The notes beneath the pieces are model-generated. The model saw only the letters and a list, made by a program, of their open reading frames with translations. It made no database searches and was not told where the DNA came from. The position numbers and the translations under genes were made by a program. Shown in pieces: positions 6,690-13,527 of a DNA stretch of 20,501 nt. Origin of the DNA: a virus; IMG/VR virus record IMGVR_UViG_3300008448_000845, positions 1-20,501 of that record. One strand, 5' to 3'. Position 1 is the stretch's first letter. Each line of letters opens with the position of its first letter.

Positions 6690-7457
6690 ATGGCAGAACA
6701 AAAGTTTACGGTACCGACAGAATTGGTAGACCTACCTTCAAAAGGTCTAGTATATGCAAAAGAAAACACATTATCTTCTGGACAAGTCGAAATGAAGTAT
6801 ATGACAGCTAAAGAGGAAGACATCCTCACAAATGTCAATCTGCTGCGCCAGGGCCTCGCCATTGAGAAGATGCTCAAGAGTCTAATTAAGTCATCAATTA
6901 ACTATGAAGACCTAACCTTGGGTGACAGAAATGGCTTACTGATAGCCGCTAGGATTCTTGCTTATGGTAAGGAATACTCTTTTAAGTATAACAATCCTAA
7001 TACAGGAGAAGAAGAGACTGTACAAGCAGACTTACAAAATCTTAAGTATAAAGAGATTGACTTCTCTCTTCTTAACAATAAGAATGAGTTTGAATTTAAA
7101 CTTCCTAAATCAGGCAATACAATTACTTTTAAGGTATTAACAGTTGCTGATGATAAAAAGATTGATGAAGAGATTAAGGGCATAAAGAAAAATCTAGGTC
7201 AAGATGCAGGAATTATATCAACTAGACTTAAACATCAGATTGTAGCTGTTAATGGTGATTATTCTGTAAAAACAATCAGAGATTTTATTGATCAAGGTTA
7301 TTTATTAGCTATTGATTCTATTGAGCTTCGTAAGTATATTGCCTCTGTTACTCCTGATATTGATATGAAATTACTTATCATATTTAAAGATGGTACAGAA
7401 TTGACTGTAGATTTACCTATGACAGCTGAATTCTTTTTTCCCGGGAGCGGACTATAG
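6690..7457 (+). CDS. 26: T4 gp26-like baseplate/tail-assembly protein, probable frameshift donor
   Basis: 255 residues (T4 gp26 has 208). The N-terminal part has the pattern of the T4 gp26 family (Pfam T4_baseplate): TELVDLPSKGLVYA, then MKYMTAKEEDILTNVNLLRQG at about 30-54 and a helix with MLKSLI. After that come DRNGLLIAARILAYGKEYSF and a ThrGly/Glu loop (NPNTGEEETVQA) like a small beta or zinc-ribbon-type finger without Cys. The C-terminal half (about 140-245) is mixed helix and strand. In T4 gp26 acts in baseplate hub assembly. Here the gene lies between tube and tape measure, the classic place of a tail-assembly chaperone. Its last codons, TTT TTT CCC GGG, and a hairpin over the stop suggest +1 frameshifting into the next ORF. 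Confidence 0.82.
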   Translation: MAEQKFTVPTELVDLPSKGLVYAKENTLSSGQVEMKYMTAKEEDILTNVNLLRQGLAIEKMLKSLIKSSINYEDLTLGDRNGLLIAARILAYGKEYSFKYNNPNTGEEETVQADLQNLKYKEIDFSLLNNKNEFEFKLPKSGNTITFKVLTVADDKKIDEEIKGIKKNLGQDAGIISTRLKHQIVAVNGDYSVKTIRDFIDQGYLLAIDSIELRKYIASVTPDIDMKLLIIFKDGTELTVDLPMTAEFFFPGSGL

Positions 7458-7463
7458 GTCCGC
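7431..7463 (+). promoter_or_regulatory. Probable programmed +1 frameshift signal (slip site plus hairpin)
   Basis: In frame, the gene reads TTC TTT TTT CCC GGG AGC GGA CTA TAG. The next ORF is in the +1 frame, open from 7423. A Pro-tRNA on CCC (7440-7442) can slip one base onto CCG (7441-7443) and continue GGA GCG GAC. Right after it is a perfect 6-bp GC-rich stem, GCGGAC (7447-7452) with GTCCGC (7458-7463). Its 5-base loop, tatag, holds the stop codon. The fused product would be 344 residues (251 + 93). The -1 frame closes at 7469-7471, so -1 slipping gives only a short tail. An alternative is stop-restart coupling to the ATG at 7468. Confidence 0.62.
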
Positions 7464-7467
7464 ATTC

Positions 7468-7725
7468 ATGACAGAATGCTTTGAATTAACTTATCATGGT
7501 GGTGGCGGCTTTAGTTGGTCTGAGGTTTGGAATATGTCTATAGGTACAAGAAGATTTAATCTTAAAAAAATCAATGAGTATCTAGAAAAGCTAGAAGAGG
7601 TCCGTAACCAAAATAATCAAAAGGTTACAGAAAAAACAGATATGAATAAATTCAAGATCCCAGACGTGGTCAAAAATAAGTTGGAAGAGCCTACATTTGT
7701 TTCTAAGGTAAAAAACAAAAAGTAA
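7468..7725 (+). CDS. Short ORF before tape measure, candidate chaperone T-domain
   Basis: 85 residues if the ATG at 7468 is used; the frame is open upstream to 7423, so it may be made only as a frameshift extension of the gp26-like protein. The first 40 residues are compact and Trp/Gly-rich (FELTYHGGGGFSWSEVWNMS), followed by a basic helix (RRFNLKKINEYLEKLEEV) and a Lys-rich tail. A short Trp-containing domain with helix, coming just before the tape measure, matches in position and kind the 'T' part of lambda GT and E+E' of P2. Identity with those is not visible. There is no convincing Shine-Dalgarno sequence; only AGG at 7456-7458 inside the hairpin region. An 11-base step separates the previous stop and this ATG. 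ATATTTAT follows its stop directly. Confidence 0.72.
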   Translation: MTECFELTYHGGGGFSWSEVWNMSIGTRRFNLKKINEYLEKLEEVRNQNNQKVTEKTDMNKFKIPDVVKNKLEEPTFVSKVKNKK

Positions 7726-7733
7726 ATATTTAT
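7726..7733 (+). promoter_or_regulatory. ATATTTAT motif, candidate promoter of the tape measure/baseplate block (copy 7)
   Basis: Begins at the base after the TAA at 7723-7725 and 27 bases before the tape measure ATG. No other copy is seen until 19843, so it could drive the whole 7753-18482 block. Confidence 0.5.
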
Positions 7734-7752
7734 TTGTAGGTAATACTAATAA

Positions 7753-10700
7753 ATGGCCAACGAAAATCAAAATACAGGTGCTAATCCAGGACTAAATTTA
7801 AATCAACAATTGTCAGATCTTCAAAATCTTAGACAAGGTTTAAAAGATTTATTAGATGATCAAGGAGACTATAATAATCTATTAAAAAACTCTTTAAAAG
7901 ATCTTGAAAAAACTACTATTCAATACAAAAAGATAGAGGATAGATTATCTGCATTATCTAAAGAATCAATTAATGTTAAGGAAGTAAATCAAGAGCTTTA
8001 TAAACTTAGACAAAAAGAGTCAGATGAGCAAAAAAAGCTTACACAGTTACAATCTTTGTATGGTAAACAAACTGTTTCTGGTTTAGAAAATGCAAAAAAA
8101 CGAGCTTTAGAAGATAAAAAACTGTATGAATCTCAAGGAACTTCTTTTGATTTACAAAAAGAAATACTAAATAATTTACAAGAACAAGGTAATTTAGAAG
8201 CAGTAAAAATATTTACTCAACAAAAACAACTTGAGTTTGCTAAACAGAAAACAAGAGAGGCAGAATTAGCTTTAGAGAATGAAAAAAATCTTTCTAAACA
8301 GTTAGGAATTACTGGAAACTCTGCTGAAGTATTAGCAAAAAAATTAAGTGTAGGAAAAGAAGCTTATGCAATAATGGTAGCAGAAGCTAGAAAGTTATTA
8401 GAAGAGCAAAAAACACTATCACAGTTACCCCAACAAAAACTTTTAGATAACCCTCAGCAATCTCAAGCACCAGCTCAAGTACAACAAGTACAGTCGCAAC
8501 CTCAAATTCAACAAGCACAAGTACAACAAGCCCAAATACAGCCTCAGGTACAACAAGCTCAAACTCAACAAGCTCAAGCCCAGAGTCAAGCCCAGCAAAC
8601 TATTAGCCAGGCCCAAGCCCAGGCTCAAACTCAACAAGCTCAAGCCCAGAGTCAAGCCCAGCAAACTATTAGTCAAGCTTTAGTTCAAGCTCTGCAAACT
8701 ATTGGACAAGCTTTAGCTCAAGGTCAACAAATTATTAGTCAGGCCCAAGCCCAAGCTCAACCTCAGGCTCAACAACCTACTGGACAAGCTACTATTCAAC
8801 CTCAACAAGCTCCTTTAAATAATCCAATACAACCTCAACAAGCGGTTTCTACTATAGAACAAATAGATGTTGGTAAAAGTTTAGAGCAGTCTATAAGAGA
8901 TTCTAGAAGACTTCAAGGAGATACTAATTCTGAATTAAATAAATCAATAAATCTCATATCTCAGATTAATGATTTAAGAGATCAATCTATTTCAAAAGTA
9001 AAGGCTTTAAATAAAGAGACTATCAATACTAGAGATATTCAGAAGGAGTTTCAAAAAGCTAAAGAAAAAGAGGCATTATCACTAGCAAAAGTAACAAAGT
9101 TAGAAAGTTCATTAGGCGATGTTGAAAAACAAAATGCTAGAACTTATTTAGAAGATATAGAAAAGAGAGAGAGGCTAGAGCAAGATATTCAAAGAGCTAG
9201 ATTAAGAGGAAATACAGCTTTAGTAGTCGCATTAGGAAATGACTTAGCTCTTGTAGATCAAAGAATAGAAGATGCTCAATTAGGATTAAATATAGACGAA
9301 AGAAGATACGCTGCTGCTATACAAGCAAATAAAGTAGCTAGTGAAACAAAAAATTTACTAAAAGGTGAATTAGATATAGAAAAAGAAATACAAAAAAGTG
9401 TAGGTCTTACAGGTGTAGCTTTAGGTAAGGTTTCAGAAAAATTAGGTTTAGGATCAAAATATTCAGCAGAATTAGTTGAAAAAGCAAGAGAGCTTGAAGA
9501 TGAAGGTAAAAAACTTACTTTTGGTGATAAGCTTTCTGCATTAAAAAAAGCAGGCGTAGGAGCAATAAGAGAAACTTTTACAGATCCTTTAACTGCTATT
9601 CCTGCTGCCGCTGCAATTGCAGTAGGGGCATATAAAGCTGTTGAAGCAGGTCTTACTATGATAGGAAACGCTGCTGCAAAAACTGGTAATTTTGTAGCAG
9701 GATTATCAGAGGATTCTAGTAATATTGTAAGAGGACTAGCTAGTAATGTATCTGGTCTAGCTAGAAATATACCATTAGTAGGAGGACTTCTTGGAGGTTT
9801 AATAGATGGCTTTGCTGCAATATTAGATTTAGTTCTAGGTGTGGACAATATGATTGTCAAAACAGGTAGACAATTAAATATGTCCGCAGAAGCGGCTAGA
9901 GGTTTATATAGGCAATTTGGAGCTATATCACAAGCTTCAGGTGATATCTATATGAATGGTAAAAAGTACTTAGAATCACAATTAGAGTTAACTAAAGAGC
10001 TAGGTACTACTAACGTATTAAGTAAAGAAATACTTAGAACCAATATTCAGTTAAAAGATTTTGCAGGTCTTGAAGCTGATACAAGAGCTAAAATTGCAGA
10101 ATCTGCTCAAATAACAGGAGAAAGAGCAGACGATACTGTTAAATCAGTACTTTCTCAAGTTTCAGGATTACAAAAGGCAACAGGCGTAAGCTTTCAATAT
10201 CAAAGGGTTTTAAAAGAGGTATCAAATTTAGGAGGCTATTTAGGTCTTCAATTTGCAAAATATCCTAAAGAATTAACTAAATCATTTCTTGCTGCAAAAA
10301 CTCTTGGTTTAGAGTTAAAACAGCTTGATGGAATGGCTAACTCTTTCTTAGATTTTGAATCATCTATATCAAAAGAGTTTGAAGCCCAACTATTAACCGG
10401 AAAAGATATTAATTTAAATAAAGCAAGAGAAGCGTTTCTTAATAATGATCTTGCAGGTGCCGCAGCAGAGATTGCAAAATATACAGGTGATGCTGCAGGA
10501 TATTCTAAGATGAATAGAATACAACAAGATTCTTTAGCAGATGCTATGGGTATGTCTAGAGATCAAATGGCAGACATGCTTAAACAGCAAGAATTGTATT
10601 CTAAGTTTGGAGTTAAAAATAGAGAAGACTTATTAAAACAAGTTGATCTATTAAGAAAAGCAGGAAAAGAACAAGAAGCTATAAATAAAGCAGGCGGTGA

Positions 10701-11289
10701 AGCCGCATATAATGATTTAGTAAGATCAGCAGCGCAAGAAAAACTTGCACTATTTATAGAGAAGATAAAACAGTCTATTGTAGAGTTTATTGAGAGCACT
10801 AACTTAATAGACAAAGTAGAAAAGTTTATAAACATGTTGTCTGATCCTAGTACAATACAAGGAATACTAGGAAAGATTAAAAGTATAATTGCTAGTTTTA
10901 TTGAAATAGCAGGAGAATTAATTGCAGATGTAGTTGAAGGAGTGGGTTGGATTAAAAACTTTTTTACTACAGGCAGATCTGGAGATATTGCTGAACAGAA
11001 AGCAAAAGAAAGGGCAAGTTCTATAAGAGAAGGATCTGCTTCTATGGCAGCAGGATTAAGAGATTTTGGTGTAGAATATAAAGGTGTTTCTGTAGGAGAG
11101 AACGTAGCTAATTCACAAGTAAAAAGAACAGAGCAAAATCAAAATGCTATGGCAATGATAGGAACTGCTGGAGGAAACGCACCTAGTCCTACATTCTATT
11201 TTGTAAATAAAAATGAAATATCAGATACAGCAAAAGCAATGGAAGACAGATTAATTAAAGCCGTTCCAATGGATACCCAAACCGGATAA
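7753..11289 (+). CDS. Tail tape measure protein
   Basis: 1178 residues, the longest helical protein of the tail block, directly after the chaperone-like pair: the standard place and form of a tape measure. Residues 1-228 are charged coiled coil. About 229-362 is a Gln/Ala-rich low-complexity linker made of QAQ-type repeats. About 375-600 is a second coiled coil that resembles the first (residues 67-223 against 418-589, e.g. ALSKESIN with ALNKETIN). Hydrophobic Gly/Ala-rich segments at about 613-640 and 667-698 are likely membrane-active parts. The C-terminal half (about 700-1010) is helical and carries VSGLQKATG-type and MSRDQMADML motifs seen in phage tape measures. No lysozyme motif is visible. 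It sets tail length and is ejected with the DNA. Confidence 0.85.
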   Translation: MANENQNTGANPGLNLNQQLSDLQNLRQGLKDLLDDQGDYNNLLKNSLKDLEKTTIQYKKIEDRLSALSKESINVKEVNQELYKLRQKESDEQKKLTQLQSLYGKQTVSGLENAKKRALEDKKLYESQGTSFDLQKEILNNLQEQGNLEAVKIFTQQKQLEFAKQKTREAELALENEKNLSKQLGITGNSAEVLAKKLSVGKEAYAIMVAEARKLLEEQKTLSQLPQQKLLDNPQQSQAPAQVQQVQSQPQIQQAQVQQAQIQPQVQQAQTQQAQAQSQAQQTISQAQAQAQTQQAQAQSQAQQTISQALVQALQTIGQALAQGQQIISQAQAQAQPQAQQPTGQATIQPQQAPLNNPIQPQQAVSTIEQIDVGKSLEQSIRDSRRLQGDTNSELNKSINLISQINDLRDQSISKVKALNKETINTRDIQKEFQKAKEKEALSLAKVTKLESSLGDVEKQNARTYLEDIEKRERLEQDIQRARLRGNTALVVALGNDLALVDQRIEDAQLGLNIDERRYAAAIQANKVASETKNLLKGELDIEKEIQKSVGLTGVALGKVSEKLGLGSKYSAELVEKARELEDEGKKLTFGDKLSALKKAGVGAIRETFTDPLTAIPAAAAIAVGAYKAVEAGLTMIGNAAAKTGNFVAGLSEDSSNIVRGLASNVSGLARNIPLVGGLLGGLIDGFAAILDLVLGVDNMIVKTGRQLNMSAEAARGLYRQFGAISQASGDIYMNGKKYLESQLELTKELGTTNVLSKEILRTNIQLKDFAGLEADTRAKIAESAQITGERADDTVKSVLSQVSGLQKATGVSFQYQRVLKEVSNLGGYLGLQFAKYPKELTKSFLAAKTLGLELKQLDGMANSFLDFESSISKEFEAQLLTGKDINLNKAREAFLNNDLAGAAAEIAKYTGDAAGYSKMNRIQQDSLADAMGMSRDQMADMLKQQELYSKFGVKNREDLLKQVDLLRKAGKEQEAINKAGGEAAYNDLVRSAAQEKLALFIEKIKQSIVEFIESTNLIDKVEKFINMLSDPSTIQGILGKIKSIIASFIEIAGELIADVVEGVGWIKNFFTTGRSGDIAEQKAKERASSIREGSASMAAGLRDFGVEYKGVSVGENVANSQVKRTEQNQNAMAMIGTAGGNAPSPTFYFVNKNEISDTAKAMEDRLIKAVPMDTQTG
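8557..8672 (+). repeat. 66-bp spaced direct repeat in the Gln-rich linker
   Basis: Fifty bases (8557-8606) recur exactly at 8623-8672, a period of 66 bases or 22 codons. They code for Gln/Ala-rich sequence. The whole stretch from about 8440 to 8850 is built of similar caagcccag and caacaagct units. Recombination between copies would change the linker by steps of 22 residues while keeping the frame. Confidence 0.85.
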
Positions 11290-11298
11290 AAATAAAAG

Positions 11299-13212
11299 AT
11301 GCCACTAATAACTATAAAGAGTAATTTAACTAATATAAAGTTTGGTAATGATAGACCATTAGGTGGATCATCAAAGCAACCTTATATAAAGTTTCCTGTA
11401 CCAAGTCAATTTGCTACAGACGAAACTATTAATGGTTCAAATTTCTTTTCTCCTCAATTTGCTAATCTAAATCCGGGTCAAGTAGCTCCTGTAGAGTTTT
11501 TAGATCTATATAGAGCAAATGAAAGCGGGCTTGATTTTCCTATTAGAGGAGGGCTTAATTTTAATATTGGTACTCAAACGTTTACTTTATCTAGTAAACT
11601 AGATAAGACAAGAATAAAAAGATTTTTTGATGATGCCCCAAGAGGCTCAGCATTCATACAAAAGCAAATAGGCTTACAACTATCTAACCCTAAAATAGAG
11701 ACTGGTAATACATTGTATGGCTTTGGTCAAAGCGTACCTTTTCCTGGATTGTTAGAGAATACTAGAGTCTATAATAACGGTTTAAATACATTAGCTCAAG
11801 TAGGAGTACAAGGTACAGGATTTCATGCCACTAGGCATGGTTTAGTACCATTTAATCCTGGGCAAAAATATTATTACGATATAGTTAATGCTCAGAATGT
11901 AAATAATACTATTGAAACAAATAGACTTCTCATCTTGAATAATCTTAAGATGAGTACATCTGCTACTCAATTTACAGATCCTAATAATCTAACTAATATC
12001 AACACTGTTAATACTTTAGGCATTTCTTTAAACAAGAACTTGATCTTCCAATATCTTGGTGGACCTGGTTCTGTATATGGAGTTGGAACTACCACAATAA
12101 AAAGAGTTGTTGATACAACTAAGTTGAAGTCTAGAAATGCAATGATATATCAAGAATTAAAAGAACAAACTATCAATGCTAATAGAGTTTTTGATAAAGA
12201 AACAAGAACTACTAAAGTAACTACTAATATACAAGACTTTAGAAATACAACTCAAGGAGATGGTTGGACAGGCTCACCATTACAAACAGATAAGAGATTC
12301 TATGTATCAGCAGGTTCATATAAAGATAAAATGAATCTTCTCTATCCTTTTGTATTTAAGAATGATACCGCCCCTTGGGAATTAGATAAGACAGGTACAG
12401 ATGATTTAATTAAATTTGTATTTGAAGCTATATCAAATGATGATCCTTCTTATTCAATGGCGTTATTCTTTAGGGCTTTCTTAACAGCAGGAATAACTGA
12501 TAATAATACCGCGCAATTAAATGCATTTAAATATCAAGGTAGAGGTGAAAATTTTTATACCTATCAAGGATTTGATAGAACAATAGGATTCTCATTCAGA
12601 GTTGCTGCAGGATCTAAAGACGAATTAAGACCTTTGTATAATAAAGTCAACTCATTAATTAGTCAAGTTTATCCTGATTATAGTCCTAAACAAGGTATTA
12701 TGAGAGCTCCTGTAGTTAGAATAACAATAGGAGATTATCTTTATCGTGTACCAGGATTTTTAGAAAGCGTGAATGTAACTATCGATAATAACTATCCTTG
12801 GGAAGTTAATTTAGAGAAAAGTCAAACAGGTGATATTGCCCAACTTCCACAAGTTATGGATATAGCAATATCATTCAAACCTATCATGGACATACTTCCT
12901 AAGAGAGCATCTATTAATAAGTTGATAGAAACAACAGCAGTAACTAATAATATAAATCAAGAAACTACAACAGTTTCTACTAGTATACCTGCTCTTATAG
13001 CAAACGTAAAATATGGTCCAAAAGAAAGTCCTATAAGCTTTATAAAACCTGGAGATGTTGTAGAAACTACATCTAGATATGTATTTGCTGAAAACAAACC
13101 GTTTAAATTTACTGCTCCAAATAAAATAAATCCTTTTGAATCAACTTTTGATAGAGATGTAAGAACAGGAGACTTTTTTAATGCTTTTGCAACTGCTAGA
13201 TTAAATTCATAA
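11299..13212 (+). CDS. Baseplate/tail-tube-initiator-like structural protein
   Basis: 637 residues with no membrane segment. The N-terminal half is rich in Asn, Gly and aromatic residues, with short strands and loops. Residues about 420-540 look like a tube-type beta domain: RTIGFSFRVAAGSKDELRPL, then NSLISQVYPDY, RAPVVRITIGDYLYRVPGFLESV and a closing strand MDIAISFKPIMDI. In T4 the tube initiators gp48 and gp54 share the tube fold and lie just downstream of the tape measure, where this gene also lies (9 bases after it). I infer a similar role connecting baseplate and tube; there is no direct sequence match to name the gene. It is followed 4 bases later by the gp53-like gene, indicating tight coupling. 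Confidence 0.6.
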   Translation: MPLITIKSNLTNIKFGNDRPLGGSSKQPYIKFPVPSQFATDETINGSNFFSPQFANLNPGQVAPVEFLDLYRANESGLDFPIRGGLNFNIGTQTFTLSSKLDKTRIKRFFDDAPRGSAFIQKQIGLQLSNPKIETGNTLYGFGQSVPFPGLLENTRVYNNGLNTLAQVGVQGTGFHATRHGLVPFNPGQKYYYDIVNAQNVNNTIETNRLLILNNLKMSTSATQFTDPNNLTNINTVNTLGISLNKNLIFQYLGGPGSVYGVGTTTIKRVVDTTKLKSRNAMIYQELKEQTINANRVFDKETRTTKVTTNIQDFRNTTQGDGWTGSPLQTDKRFYVSAGSYKDKMNLLYPFVFKNDTAPWELDKTGTDDLIKFVFEAISNDDPSYSMALFFRAFLTAGITDNNTAQLNAFKYQGRGENFYTYQGFDRTIGFSFRVAAGSKDELRPLYNKVNSLISQVYPDYSPKQGIMRAPVVRITIGDYLYRVPGFLESVNVTIDNNYPWEVNLEKSQTGDIAQLPQVMDIAISFKPIMDILPKRASINKLIETTAVTNNINQETTTVSTSIPALIANVKYGPKESPISFIKPGDVVETTSRYVFAENKPFKFTAPNKINPFESTFDRDVRTGDFFNAFATARLNS

Positions 13213-13216
13213 GATA

Positions 13217-13525
13217 ATGAGTTATAGATATCAAAACATACAAATAGCAAAGTCATCAGTATCAGGTAGCCAATACTATTTAAATAACATCTATCCTGAT
13301 ATTCCATTATCTAATGAAGATAATTATATTATAACTACAGTAGGTGATAGATTAGATTTATTAGCATTTGACTTTTATGGAGATACTATATTTTGGTGGG
13401 TTATAGCATCAGCAAATGCATTACCTGGAGATTCATTATATATAGAACCAGGAACACAACTTCGTATACCTGTAGACTTATCTGGAATAGTAAATGATTA
13501 TAAACTAGTAAATACAATAAGATAG
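13217..13525 (+). CDS. 53: Baseplate wedge protein, gp53/LysM-like
   Basis: 102 residues. The core, DRLDLLAFDFYGDTIFWWVI followed by ASANALPGDSLYIEPGTQLRIP, is the typical LysM-like pattern of gp53-type baseplate wedge proteins and the small tail X proteins. These read 'D-L-A-Y-G-...-W-I...N...G..L.IP'. T4 gp53 is longer (196 residues), so this is a minimal form with the LysM-like domain and a short N-terminal arm. In virions it joins wedges to the hub; the LysM-like fold here is used for protein contact rather than as a proven peptidoglycan binder. Its start lies 4 bases after the preceding stop and its stop 2 bases before the hub ATG, so all three are one translation unit. Confidence 0.8.
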   Translation: MSYRYQNIQIAKSSVSGSQYYLNNIYPDIPLSNEDNYIITTVGDRLDLLAFDFYGDTIFWWVIASANALPGDSLYIEPGTQLRIPVDLSGIVNDYKLVNTIR

Positions 13526-13527
13526 TT

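Noticed and set aside
7437-7471. -1 frameshift at the T-run of the gp26-like gene
   Set aside because: The -1 frame ends at TGA 7469-7471 after about ten codons, and no X-XXY-YYZ heptamer is in the right register.
8443-8676. Leu-rich antisense ORF opposite the Gln-rich linker
   Set aside because: It is the reverse complement of CAA/CAG/GCC repeats and has no independent support.
8557-8850. Regular repeats considered as a CRISPR array
   Set aside because: The repeats are in-frame codons of one protein with no unique spacers.
9276-9860. 194-aa antisense ORF in the tape measure
   Set aside because: Opposite a strong coding region, with a composition that mirrors the sense codons and no promoter or leader. 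A shadow.
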